Translations under genes and position numbers: made by a program
The notes under the pieces: model-generated
Databases searched by the model: none
The model's input: the letters and a program-made list of their open reading frames with translations, nothing else
What the model was told of the DNA's origin: nothing
From: Kangiella shandongensis
Lineage (GTDB): Bacteria; Pseudomonadota; Gammaproteobacteria; Enterobacterales; Kangiellaceae
Direction of reading: 5' to 3'
DNA: 64,000 nt
Assembly (NCBI RefSeq): GCF_020005365.1
Contig: NZ_JACNML010000002.1
Span: 294,732-358,731 of the forward strand
Shown: in pieces, positions 36,801-45,973 of the stretch
Layout: each line of letters begins with the position of its first letter
Numbering within the stretch: the stretch's first letter is position 1

Positions 36801-37445
36801 TTATGCCCTCTGGGTTAGCGGCTTGATTCGGTAAGCGCAACGCCTGGCGCCTTCGAGCATATACTCGACCCGTTCGACATCAGCCTGTAAGCATTGCTTA
36901 AAGACTTCCAGCTCGGAACGACAAAAACCCTGGCATGCCTGAGCTGCGGCGCAGATGGGACAGTGGTTTTCAACCAGCAAATACCCCTCCTCGTCTTCTT
37001 CCATGCTCGCCATATACCCTTCCTGACTGCGTATATCGGCTAAAGCGATGACTTTATCTTTGAGGTTTTGGTGTTGCTTTAAATGTTTCTGATAATCTTG
37101 TAATGACTGCTTTTCTCGAACCGCGATCAGCTGTTCCATGGCTTCCCCGCCCAGAGTCTGCTGGATACCGGTGATTAAACTGAGCGTTAAATCAGCGTGA
37201 CGATCGGGGAAACGGCTATGTCCTTTATCGGTCAGCGACCAGAATAACTTGGGACGTCCTCTCCCCTGTGCTTTTTTGCGGCTGAAGACCAGCTGTTGCT
37301 CCTCAAGCGACAATAGCAACTGCCGAGCTCCCATCATGGTTATACCCAACAGTTCGCCCAGCACCGTTGCGGTCTGCTCGCCACGGGTCTTTAATAAATA
37401 CAATATGCGCTCCGAGTTACTCTTATCCATATTGTTATCAGGCAC
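36801..37445 (-). CDS. Winged-helix regulator with cysteine cluster (SufR-like, COG2345)
   Basis: A 214-residue transcription factor: N-terminal winged helix (SERILYLLKTRGEQTATVLGE, ITMMGARQLLLSLEEQQLV, RGRPKLFWSLTDKGH) and a C-terminal cysteine group HCPICAAAQACQGFCRSEL plus a later ARRCAYRI. The cysteine spacing suggests an Fe-S or other redox/metal sensor as in SufR. It starts with GTG, 6 bp after GGAGG and overlapping the stop of the MFS gene, so it is coupled to and may control that transporter. Confidence 0.82.
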   Translation of the reverse strand: MPDNNMDKSNSERILYLLKTRGEQTATVLGELLGITMMGARQLLLSLEEQQLVFSRKKAQGRGRPKLFWSLTDKGHSRFPDRHADLTLSLITGIQQTLGGEAMEQLIAVREKQSLQDYQKHLKQHQNLKDKVIALADIRSQEGYMASMEEDEEGYLLVENHCPICAAAQACQGFCRSELEVFKQCLQADVERVEYMLEGARRCAYRIKPLTQRA

Positions 37446-38688
37446 CTGACACCTCCTCCTGATGACTGTTCATCATGACTTGCTGTTGCTGCCGCGTCAT
37501 TAACATCACCACTACCGAGGCCAGCACCAGTACCGCGCCTGTTAATATAACCCAGCGCGAACTGAGAATGCTCAAAGGTCCACCTAAGCTGGCAATAATG
37601 ACGTTGGTCACACAAAATGTGGAGGTTTGCAGCCCCATAACCTTACCCTGCCCGAGATGACCGAAATACGTCGACAAATACGTCGGCACCATGCCGTTTG
37701 CAATGGCAATGACTACACCAATGCATCCAAAAATGATGAAAACCAAGCCCTTGCCGGCAAATGGCTGAATTATTAAAGCAAGACTTAACAAGGCGCCACC
37801 AACCACCATCAGGCTAATCTCGCCAAAGCGCGCATTGAGCCTACCAACCCACAAACTGCTGACAATGATCATGCACGCCGTCAGTGCAACTGTTGCCCAG
37901 GCGATGGTTTGGCTATTTGCATCAAGATAATCAACAAACCACACCGGATAAAAATCATAAAAGGCATTGAGCCCCATAGAGTACAAAAAGTAAAACCAGA
38001 AAATCGGCAGAATTTGACGATTTTTTAATAACGTCAGGGAGTTATTGCGTTTAATGATCTGCCAAAACGGTATCGGTTGCGTATCGCTTCTCTGTTGGCG
38101 ACGTTCAATCGTGAAAAATACCAGTGCAAAAGCAACACCAATCCCCAGTGCGGCAAAAAGAAATACCGTAGACACGCCATATACCACTAAGAAACCACCA
38201 ATCACAGGACCAATTAACCAGCCAGAATAAGTCGCTGCATAGGTCATGGATATGGCTTTGGTACGCTCAATATGGGGATGCAACTCTGCTGCAATAGCTC
38301 GCGCAATCGACATGTTCCCTTCACATACTCCAGTCAAGAGTCGGGCCAGAGTAAACCCAATAAAGGACTCATAAATGACCGCGAACGCCGTTAATAAATA
38401 ACCAACACCACTGCCAAACAAGGTAATAAGCAACACCTTGCGGCGACCATAACTATCGGACAAAGCCCCCACAAAAATATTCCCGATAAGCAAGCCCAGA
38501 GGATAAAACGCTAAGGAAAAGCCTAGCAGGATCTTAGGATGAATCCCCATAAAGTGTGTTAAATCATTCGGTGGTGCATCGAGAAAATAAGGTGCTAACA
38601 CAGGGTATGGCAACGCAATCCCGGCAGTGCCCAGCACCGACAGCAACATAACGCTGATTAATACCCAAACCGCTTTTTGTTTTGTCAT
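37438..38688 (-). CDS. MFS-family transporter
   Basis: A 416-residue, 12-helix permease. It has the MFS motif between helices 2 and 3, GALSDSYGRRKVLL, and the RLLTGVCEGNMSIARA motif of helix 4. The type resembles drug or small-molecule exporters (DHA1). Cotranscribed with the overlapping cysteine-rich regulator, so expression may respond to redox or iron-sulfur state. Substrate unknown. Confidence 0.88.
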   Translation of the reverse strand: MTKQKAVWVLISVMLLSVLGTAGIALPYPVLAPYFLDAPPNDLTHFMGIHPKILLGFSLAFYPLGLLIGNIFVGALSDSYGRRKVLLITLFGSGVGYLLTAFAVIYESFIGFTLARLLTGVCEGNMSIARAIAAELHPHIERTKAISMTYAATYSGWLIGPVIGGFLVVYGVSTVFLFAALGIGVAFALVFFTIERRQQRSDTQPIPFWQIIKRNNSLTLLKNRQILPIFWFYFLYSMGLNAFYDFYPVWFVDYLDANSQTIAWATVALTACMIIVSSLWVGRLNARFGEISLMVVGGALLSLALIIQPFAGKGLVFIIFGCIGVVIAIANGMVPTYLSTYFGHLGQGKVMGLQTSTFCVTNVIIASLGGPLSILSSRWVILTGAVLVLASVVVMLMTRQQQQVMMNSHQEEVSGA

Positions 38689-38887
38689 CTTAAGTTCACT
38701 TTCTTTTTACGCGACAAGCATATTATCCGGAAGGACCACGAATTAATAAACCATTTGCTTTATATAAAGTATCAATAACGCCATCAAAAATATCTATGGT
38801 CGTCGTATTCAGCCTGTATTAATTCAGGATCAGCGACTATACTCTCTGTATGATATGCTCCTAATAACATAAAGAAATCAATATGCT

Positions 38888-40702
38888 ATGACACTCCATA
38901 AACTGCTGCTAAGTAGCTTAACTTTATTCTTCGTGCCATTAATTCCTACACAAGCCAACGAAGAAACGGCTCTGAAAACCTGCGCAAGCAGCCTCAAGAG
39001 CAAAGAGGTTTCTACAGCAGTGACTATCTGCAAACAGCAGCTCAAGGCATCTTACGCGCAGGATAATACCGAGCAAAACGTTCGTATTATGCTGCAGCTT
39101 GCCAGTCTATACAGCCAACAAGGAAAAAAAGCGGAACGAGGAAATCTGTTAGGCCAAATTCGCAATAGTCAGCCTTTCGAGCGCCACAGTGATATTCAGT
39201 ACGACTGGTATCGAGCCATGGGAGCAGACTATCTACATGATGAAAACTTCCAAAAAGCGGAAGACTACTTCCGAACGGCCTATAACATAGCGCAACAACT
39301 GAGTGACATTAATAAGAAATCTCGAAGCGCAAACGATATGGGGCTGGTCCACTTTAAGCAGAAAGACTATAAAGCCGCTCTGCTGTTCTACAAAGAAAGT
39401 CTCGAGCTTAAAGAGACCATCGGTAACCAATATTATATTGGCACCACATTAAATAACCTTGGCCTACTGAACAGACACTTAAAAGACTATTCTCAGTCTA
39501 TTCACTACTATGAGCAGGCACTGGAAAGTTTTCTCGAATATACCGAACAGGAACACTTCGATCAGCGAGTATTCAACAACATCTACCACCTCTACGAAGA
39601 CCTTGCTGTCACTTATAGCTTGGCAGGAAGGAGTGATAAAGGAGACATCTACACGCAAAAAGTTATCAACACCATTACCAAAAAACTCCGTAACAACGAA
39701 AAAGTTCGAGCGCTAAAAAATTTAGCCATAATCCATATCGAGCAAAAAGACGCTGATGGCGCTGAGACGTTCATTGAGCAGGCAGCCGAATACGCGACGG
39801 GTAATAACAAGTATCTAGCTGAGATAGACTACATCAAAGCGAGTATCGCACATTTACGCCACCAGCATGATCAGGCGAAAGTGCTCCTGCAACAAGCCAC
39901 CCCTCTGGCTAAAAACAATGATAATAACCTGTTACTGGAGCAAATCTTTTATTTGCAATACACTATGGCCCTGGCCGACGGCCGCTTAACCGACGCCATA
40001 GATGCCCAGTCTCAGTCCTATCGCTATAAGGAACTCAACCTCAAGAAGCAATATCAAAGCGACTTACAGGTTATTCAGGAACAAATAAAGAAAGAACAGG
40101 TTGAGAGGCAGCTAGTTACCGAAAAGCTGAAAAGCCAGGAACAGAAAAACCAGATCCAGTCCTTATCAAATACCGTACTAATCATCTCCCTGATCCTGAT
40201 TATCGTGGCTTTCTCAGCGAGCTTTGTTATCTATCGCAAAGCCAAGGAAAAGCAACGACTGGTTGAATCCATCCAGTCACATAAAGAAAAAGTGTTGTTG
40301 CTAGAATCAGAGCATGATCAGGAAACGGGTGACGCTTCAGCAGAGAGGGAAGACGATAATCTGGGTTTCAGGCAATTGCTGGTGGAGTTGCTGATTGAAA
40401 CCTTAGCTCTATGGGAGAAGACAACTCAAAGTGATCGCATCGAGCTGGCTGAAAAAAGTGGAATATGGAAAGTTTCGATCGATGATGGACGTTTAAGAAC
40501 CCGTTCTTTGGATAAGTACATTGATATCAATAAAATCCCGCAACACCCTCGTTGGCGAAATGTTGTCAAAACCAGCCACTACGTATTGGCCGAATGCCCA
40601 CTTGATAGTGATGATCGGAATGCTTTAGAGAAAAAGTTAGAAAAAGTGATGCAACTGGTAAAAATGCGCTCCATAAAAAAAGCCCCTGGCGGCATCAGCT
40701 AG
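38888..40702 (+). CDS. TPR protein with membrane anchor, coiled coil and uncharacterised C-terminal domain
   Basis: A 604-residue protein: signal peptide (cut near QANEE), about ten TPR-like helices (for example YDWYRAMGADYLHDENFQKAEDYFRTAYNIA and the repeat after it), a coiled coil (QIKKEQVERQLVTEKLKSQEQKN), one transmembrane helix (TVLIISLILIIVAFSASFVIY near residue 440) and a C-terminal part containing IELAEKSGIWKVSIDDGRLRTRSLDKY. The order is that of a sensor histidine kinase, but no kinase or GGDEF motif is present. The C-terminal domain is not recognised; it may sense or transmit a signal. Confidence 0.7.
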   Translation: MTLHKLLLSSLTLFFVPLIPTQANEETALKTCASSLKSKEVSTAVTICKQQLKASYAQDNTEQNVRIMLQLASLYSQQGKKAERGNLLGQIRNSQPFERHSDIQYDWYRAMGADYLHDENFQKAEDYFRTAYNIAQQLSDINKKSRSANDMGLVHFKQKDYKAALLFYKESLELKETIGNQYYIGTTLNNLGLLNRHLKDYSQSIHYYEQALESFLEYTEQEHFDQRVFNNIYHLYEDLAVTYSLAGRSDKGDIYTQKVINTITKKLRNNEKVRALKNLAIIHIEQKDADGAETFIEQAAEYATGNNKYLAEIDYIKASIAHLRHQHDQAKVLLQQATPLAKNNDNNLLLEQIFYLQYTMALADGRLTDAIDAQSQSYRYKELNLKKQYQSDLQVIQEQIKKEQVERQLVTEKLKSQEQKNQIQSLSNTVLIISLILIIVAFSASFVIYRKAKEKQRLVESIQSHKEKVLLLESEHDQETGDASAEREDDNLGFRQLLVELLIETLALWEKTTQSDRIELAEKSGIWKVSIDDGRLRTRSLDKYIDINKIPQHPRWRNVVKTSHYVLAECPLDSDDRNALEKKLEKVMQLVKMRSIKKAPGGIS

Positions 40703-40707
40703 GGGCT
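40674..40707 (-). terminator. Terminator of the leftward secreted-protein gene, inside the TPR gene's 3' end
   Basis: Minus strand: AGCCCCT (from 40707), loop, AGGGGCT then TTTTTTT (40674-40680). The stem and T-tract lie over the last codons and stop of the convergent TPR gene, so the same bases code and terminate. Confidence 0.75.
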
Positions 40708-40741
40708 GGCTCCTTCTCTTAAAGCTTGCATTAAAGCATGA

Positions 40742-41263
40742 TTAAAACTTACTTAATTCAGCTTCAACAGGCTCGGCTTCCTTGACAGGGTAAACACAGT
40801 CAAACGCAATGCCCTGGGAGAAATCATAATAATCATGGTGGCCCGTTGCCGCATCCATATTATCGACAAAACTGCTTGGCCCAGTAAAACGTGCGGTTAA
40901 ACCATTGGGGTACGCTGCAGCGTGTAATATGGCGTAAGCGTTGCAGGTCATAGTTCCCGCTAAGGCCGCCTTATAAAAGTGGTCGATTTGACCGCACGTT
41001 TTGGCTGTCACCAACTCAACACTACAAGTACCTTCGTCTTTTGTTTTCGAACCTTTTTGCTCTAACTTATAATTAACCCAGCCTGCGTAGTCAAAAAACT
41101 GTCCGTAATAATTATACGTTGAGTTCACCTCTTCACTGGTCAGCGAATACGAAGTTGCGACAGCCAATGTTTCACCTGAATGCAAGGTCGTATCCGGTAA
41201 TTCATGCGCCTGTACGCTAACACTCATCCCATAAGCAAAAACGGTTAACAATAATGCTTTCAT
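40742..41263 (-). CDS. Secreted protein of unknown function
   Basis: A 173-residue exported protein with a signal peptide (MKALLLTVFAYGMSVSVQA, cut before HELPD). It has at least four cysteines (TCSVELVTAKTCGQ, TMTCNAY, FDCVY), which could form two disulfides, and aromatic strands (YNYYGQFFDYAGW). No family recognised. It stands alone and ends in a good terminator. Confidence 0.6.
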   Translation of the reverse strand: MKALLLTVFAYGMSVSVQAHELPDTTLHSGETLAVATSYSLTSEEVNSTYNYYGQFFDYAGWVNYKLEQKGSKTKDEGTCSVELVTAKTCGQIDHFYKAALAGTMTCNAYAILHAAAYPNGLTARFTGPSSFVDNMDAATGHHDYYDFSQGIAFDCVYPVKEAEPVEAELSKF

Positions 41264-41563
41264 CAGTTTTACTATCTCCTCAATAAAGTGAGCGAGTTTA
41301 CCCCCGCGACCACCAATATTATTATTTACAAATCATTCCAGTGTCAGTGGCCTCACGCTGAGCCACATAACCTGCTCACAATCATATCGTTTTAACCTTA
41401 GGCTGTCCGATAAAACACGGGTAAAAAACGGGAAACTTACTTCTAAGCCATTGTTTTTATTACCCCCTCAACAGCTCCCGTCCCAGCCCAGTAATTTAGC
41501 AGATTTTCTATGCGGCATTTGCTATAGTAAAATGGTCTTAATGACAATCTACAGGAGGTTCGT
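41264..41563. other. Intergenic region between divergent genes
   Basis: 300 bp between the secreted-protein gene and the two-TM gene. The only clear signals are a -10-like GCTATAGTAAAAT near 41522 and the ribosome site AGGAGG at 41551 before the rightward gene. Nothing else is seen. Confidence 0.4.
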
Positions 41564-42100
41564 ATGTCACGTTTACTCTATCAGGCCGAGCACCTGGCTG
41601 AACTGGAAAATACCTATGAAGATCTTCGTATTTCCGGTGTTTCCGATGATCACCTGCACGTTATTGCCAAGAAACAGGGGAGAGTTCTCCGCCGGGGCCT
41701 TAACGCTGCGAATAACTGGTACAAAACCGATATCCTTAACGGTGCCAGTAAAGGAGCCATCATCGGCTTTTTAGTATCGATCGCTATGGCCATCATCTTT
41801 TTTGCCACTAATGCGTTTAATGGAAATTATGGCATTCTTGGGATCTTCGCTACCTTGGTAGTGTTCACCGGTTTTGGTCTGTGGCTTGGCGGCTTCATTG
41901 GTCTACAGTCGAAAAACCATGCACTTAAAAAGTTCTATCATCTGGTTGATGAAGGAAAGTACCTGCTGCTGATTGACTTAACACTGGCCGAAGAGTCGAA
42001 AATCAAGCAGATCATGAGCACTCGCCACCCGGACTTAACGTTACTCAGTGATCACGCAGAAACAACCATACCGATGAAAATAATGCAGCGGATGCACTAG
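41564..42100 (+). CDS. Two-helix membrane protein of unknown function
   Basis: A 178-residue protein: a soluble N-terminal part (MSRLLYQAEHLAELENTYEDL), two central transmembrane helices (GAIIGFLVSIAMAIIFF and GIFATLVVFTGFGLWLGGF) and a soluble C-terminal part (LVDEGKYLLLIDLTLAEESKI). The layout resembles small general-stress proteins, but no family is certain. Strong ribosome site AGGAGG, 7 bp before the ATG. Confidence 0.65.
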   Translation: MSRLLYQAEHLAELENTYEDLRISGVSDDHLHVIAKKQGRVLRRGLNAANNWYKTDILNGASKGAIIGFLVSIAMAIIFFATNAFNGNYGILGIFATLVVFTGFGLWLGGFIGLQSKNHALKKFYHLVDEGKYLLLIDLTLAEESKIKQIMSTRHPDLTLLSDHAETTIPMKIMQRMH

Positions 42101-42230
42101 CTCTGCTGTGTAAAACAGACTGGTAGTCAGGGCCGTACTGCCGTTCTTAAAATAAGCACATCATAATAGGACTTCTATAAGCCCTACATCTTATTTGTAT
42201 GCCTCATTTTCCCAAACCACGCTTATAAGC

Positions 42231-43316
42231 TTACTTTGGATGGTAGGTATTGTTATGCGCCTGATAATCCAGATAAGGTAGCAAGTTTTTCGCACTGAAT
42301 GCTTTTTCAAAAAATCGCTTAACGGTTTTATTGCGATCGACTGTCGCTGCATCGAAATAGGAATGGCTTCGATTAACCGCTTTACAGTTTGTAAAGTCGA
42401 CATATAACGCATTCTTCGCATCCAGAGACATCAGGTAATGCCCCAGTCTGGCCTTTTGCTCTTCGCCCGGTTTGCGTCTGGACCAGGACAGAGCGTAATC
42501 GTCGGCATTAATCGTGACATATACCGACTTGCGACAACGTAGCGTTTCAACCCAGCCCTCATGATCCTCATTATTGGTATCGGCAGCGACCAGCAGGATA
42601 TTATCAAACACCAGCTGTCGGGCTTCCGATAAACTACTTTTTAACGCATGCTTTAACACATAGTTGCCCATGCTGTGGCAAAATAAATTGACCGATACAT
42701 CACAGAAGCGCTCAAACAATAACGACAAGTGTTCGCGCTGCTTGGTTGGGTTTTCCGGAAATTTGGCCGCTGCCTGCTTCTCAAGACGTTTGCGCGTCGA
42801 CTGGGTTAATAAACAATGATGACGGCCAACAATATCGATCACTCGATTTAAGGCATCATCAGAAGCCCTGGCATCCCGCTTATCCGCTAAGTAAGACAGG
42901 GTCCCTGACATGGCACCGCCGCCATTCGCCGGCCAGGTAAAAGGCACAACCAAAACATCATACAAACTTTCGAGCTCATGCGCAGTGTGGTAAATATCTT
43001 TCAGGTCATTGTTATAACCATGGACATATAACAAAACGCTCTTACCCGTTTTCTTCGCTTCTCGAAATGTCTCGCAGGCAACTTTAAGGCTGGCATAATG
43101 AGGCTCATCCATATCAAGATCCAGCTCGAACTCCTGTTTAAAAGCCTGCACTTCCTCTTGAGTTAACTCATCGGGCAGTAATTCGATAGTCGGGTTTCGC
43201 AAACCGTTAATCCTGACTACCGATAACTCGTTAGGGCCCTTCTCATTCGGGTGTTTGGTCAGCTTATCAAAGCCTGGCTGGCTGGCATCAAAAGCGCGGT
43301 TAGTAATAAAGTACAT
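42231..43316 (-). CDS. DUF900-type alpha/beta hydrolase
   Basis: A 361-residue protein of the DUF900 alpha/beta hydrolase family. The oxyanion-hole strand is VLLYVHGYNND and the nucleophile elbow is NLFCHSMGNYVLKHAL with the serine; a DTNNEDH segment and a late SHSYFD with the histidine complete the likely triad. It is cytoplasmic (no signal peptide) and the substrate is unknown. The ATG at 43316 with AAGGA is better than the upstream frame (to 43406). Confidence 0.8.
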   Translation of the reverse strand: MYFITNRAFDASQPGFDKLTKHPNEKGPNELSVVRINGLRNPTIELLPDELTQEEVQAFKQEFELDLDMDEPHYASLKVACETFREAKKTGKSVLLYVHGYNNDLKDIYHTAHELESLYDVLVVPFTWPANGGGAMSGTLSYLADKRDARASDDALNRVIDIVGRHHCLLTQSTRKRLEKQAAAKFPENPTKQREHLSLLFERFCDVSVNLFCHSMGNYVLKHALKSSLSEARQLVFDNILLVAADTNNEDHEGWVETLRCRKSVYVTINADDYALSWSRRKPGEEQKARLGHYLMSLDAKNALYVDFTNCKAVNRSHSYFDAATVDRNKTVKRFFEKAFSAKNLLPYLDYQAHNNTYHPK

Positions 43317-43500
43317 GACATTATCCTTAATATTCTGGCTCGCATTATTATTATGCGTCACTGAAAACTTAAAGTATGCGACCTCCCTCGCAGCAAAATA
43401 ATGCAAAACTGCATCAACAACAAAGAAAAGAACCTCTTTGAACTTCGCTCAAACAGCGTTTATTATCAAGACACACTTATAAAAACCTGTGTGGAGTCCG

Positions 43501-45225
43501 ATGAAACTAAAAAGAACCCTGATGACGCTGATAATAAGCGCCAGCTTTATCCCCTTATCCCAGGCCGCCGACCGAGTGACCGGGGACATGCATGCTACTC
43601 GCTCAGAGATAATAGCCCCCAATGCCATGGCAGCGACCAGCCAACCGCTCGCCACACAAGTAGCTCTGGACGTCATGAAAAATGGTGGCAATGCCATCGA
43701 CGCAGCAATCGCAGCAAATGCAGCACTCGGCCTTATGGAGCCAACAGGTAGTGGTATCGGTGGTGATCTGTTTGCTATTGTATGGCACGAAAAAACTCAG
43801 CGACTGTATGGGTTAAATGCATCCGGGCGCTCTCCCCAAGGTCTGAGCTACGACCAATTAAAAGCAGAACTGGACAAGCTTGAGCGAGACAAGTTGCCGC
43901 CCTATGGCATGCTACCGATATCTGTCCCAGGTGCTGTTGATGGCTGGTTTGAGCTCCACCACAAGTTTGGCAAAATGCCAATGGATAAAGTCTTACAGCC
44001 AGCGATAAATTATGCTGAAAACGGCTTTCCAGTATCAGAATTGATTGCCTACTACTGGAACCTGAGTGTACCTCGTTTAAGCCCTCAACCAGGTGCGTTC
44101 AGCGAAACCTTTACCATCGATGGTAAAGCGCCCCGCGAAGGTCAGATGTTCAAGAATCCTGACTTAGCAGCAACTTATAAATTGCTTGCACGCGATGGAC
44201 GTTATGCTTTCTACAAAGGTGAGATTGCTAAGAAAATCGACGCCTTCATGAAAGAAAATGATGGCTACTTAAGGTACGAAGATTTAGCCACGCATGACTC
44301 AAACTGGGTCGAGCCACTTGGAGTCGACTATAAGGGATACACCCTGTGGGAACTGCCACCGAATGGTCAAGGTATCGCCGCGCTACAGATGCTACAGATC
44401 ATAAAGAACTTCGATCTAGCTAAGATGGGCTACAACTCGACAGATAGTTTGCATACGCTGGTCGAAGCCAAGAAATTAGCATTCGAAGATCGTGCAAAAT
44501 TTTATGCCGATTTAGACTTCGGAAAACAGCCTGTGAAGAAACTGATTTCCGACGCTTATGGTAAAAAGCGCGCAGAACTGATTAAAGAACGCGCAGCACG
44601 TACGGTTCAGGCAGGTAACCCAAATCTGTCAGAAGGCGATACCATTTATCTGACTACGGCAGATCAGGAGGGCAATATGGTGTCACTAATCCAGAGTAAT
44701 TATCGTGGCATGGGATCTGGGGTCGTGGTCCCTGGGCTGGGCTTCGTTTTTCAGGATCGTGGACAGTTATTCTCGATGGACAAGTCTCACGCTAATGTCT
44801 ATGAACCAGGAAAACGCCCTTTTCATACGATTATTCCAGCATTTGTCACAAAGGATGGTAAACCTCATATGAGCTTTGGTGTCATGGGCGGCGCCATGCA
44901 ACCGCAAGGCCACGTACAGATTCTGGTGAACATGATCGACTATGGCATGAACCTGCAGGAAGCCGGTGACGCTACACGTTGGCAGCATATGGGCTCTACA
45001 GAACCAACAGAAAGCCAGCAGGCATACCTGACCGATGGCGGCTATATCGAAGTAGAGTCTGGTGTCAGCCCACAAGTACTACGTGACTTACAACAAAAAG
45101 GACATGACGTGCGTAGCGGCAACGGTGGATTTGGCGGCTACCAGGCGATACTGCGTGATCACGAAGAAGGCGTCTATCGCGGTGCTTCAGAATCACGAAA
45201 AGACGGACAGGCGGCTGGCTTCTAA
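43501..45225 (+). CDS. ggt: Gamma-glutamyltransferase
   Basis: A self-cleaving enzyme that takes the gamma-glutamyl group from glutathione or related peptides. The 574-residue precursor has a signal peptide (MKLKRTLMTLIISASFIPLS), VALDVMKNGGNAIDAAIAAN and GSGIGGDLFAIVWHE in the large subunit, and the catalytic threonine (T381) in EGDTIYLTTADQEGN at the start of the small subunit. GGAG lies just before the ATG at 43501. Location is the periplasm or outside. Confidence 0.93.
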   Translation: MKLKRTLMTLIISASFIPLSQAADRVTGDMHATRSEIIAPNAMAATSQPLATQVALDVMKNGGNAIDAAIAANAALGLMEPTGSGIGGDLFAIVWHEKTQRLYGLNASGRSPQGLSYDQLKAELDKLERDKLPPYGMLPISVPGAVDGWFELHHKFGKMPMDKVLQPAINYAENGFPVSELIAYYWNLSVPRLSPQPGAFSETFTIDGKAPREGQMFKNPDLAATYKLLARDGRYAFYKGEIAKKIDAFMKENDGYLRYEDLATHDSNWVEPLGVDYKGYTLWELPPNGQGIAALQMLQIIKNFDLAKMGYNSTDSLHTLVEAKKLAFEDRAKFYADLDFGKQPVKKLISDAYGKKRAELIKERAARTVQAGNPNLSEGDTIYLTTADQEGNMVSLIQSNYRGMGSGVVVPGLGFVFQDRGQLFSMDKSHANVYEPGKRPFHTIIPAFVTKDGKPHMSFGVMGGAMQPQGHVQILVNMIDYGMNLQEAGDATRWQHMGSTEPTESQQAYLTDGGYIEVESGVSPQVLRDLQQKGHDVRSGNGGFGGYQAILRDHEEGVYRGASESRKDGQAAGF

Positions 45226-45241
45226 CCCGCCCCGTAAAATC

Positions 45242-45276
45242 AAAGCGGTTTACCTTATTGGCTTAAACCGCTTTTT
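45242..45276 (+). terminator. Terminator of ggt
   Basis: AAAGCGGTTTA, 11-nt loop, TAAACCGCTTT then TT. Its right arm covers the last bases of the convergent GNAT gene. Confidence 0.85.
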
Positions 45277-45760
45277 CCATCACATAGTCATCCATAACAT
45301 AACCACCGCCGATATCTTTGACGACGGAGTCCGTCATGGAGAAGCCCAACTTTTTATAGGCATCGATTGTTGCTACATTCAGCTTATTAACCGTCAGTCG
45401 TATGACCTTAGCAGAATGGGCTTTCGCCTGTTGGATAATATAATCCATCGCTTTTTTGCCAATGCCATGCCCACGTACTTCTTTTGCTACATAAATTTTA
45501 CTAAGAAATACAACATCATTTTCAAAGTGAAAACTGAAGTAGCCCACAGGATGACTTTGCTCATACAAAATATGGTAGTTAGCGCCCTGTTCAATCTGTT
45601 GCTTAATCGCTGGGGAGGTCTGGTACTTACCGAGCATATAACGAACCTGTTCCTTTCCGATGATCGGCGGATAGTGTTCTTTCCATATTTTATTCGCAAG
45701 CATTTCAACTAAAACAATATCATTTTTAGATTCAACTTGATTGATTATTGTTTTGACCAT
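45263..45760 (-). CDS. GNAT-family N-acetyltransferase
   Basis: A 165-residue single GNAT domain. The acetyl-CoA binding motif is KIYVAKEVRGHGIGKKAMDYII (R/Q-x-x-G-x-G/A) followed by IRLTVNKLNVATIDAYKKLGF. It acetylates an amine on an unknown small molecule or protein. Convergent with ggt. The 213 bp upstream are AT-rich and hold a 9-bp inverted repeat (45877-45903, TATATCTCA / TGAGATATA) and nothing else. Confidence 0.85.
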   Translation of the reverse strand: MVKTIINQVESKNDIVLVEMLANKIWKEHYPPIIGKEQVRYMLGKYQTSPAIKQQIEQGANYHILYEQSHPVGYFSFHFENDVVFLSKIYVAKEVRGHGIGKKAMDYIIQQAKAHSAKVIRLTVNKLNVATIDAYKKLGFSMTDSVVKDIGGGYVMDDYVMEKAV

Positions 45761-45973
45761 TTCTCAACATCCTATTTTTATTTTGAACCTTTCACGCTAT
45801 CCATAATACGTGATTTAGTTTTGATTTTTATCAATTATATTTTCTTTTTCACCAAAACGTGGAACAGTTCTTGTTTTATATCTCATATTTGCATTGAGAT
45901 ATATCGCAACTTCCTTGACCATTAATAAATTCAAGGGCTGCAACGATTTTAATAAAAATTTTCTAATTTGAAA

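Noticed and set aside
45062..45712. A 216-residue plus-strand frame over the ggt end and GNAT gene
   Set aside because: It overlaps two well-supported genes and its residues match neither; it is a shadow.
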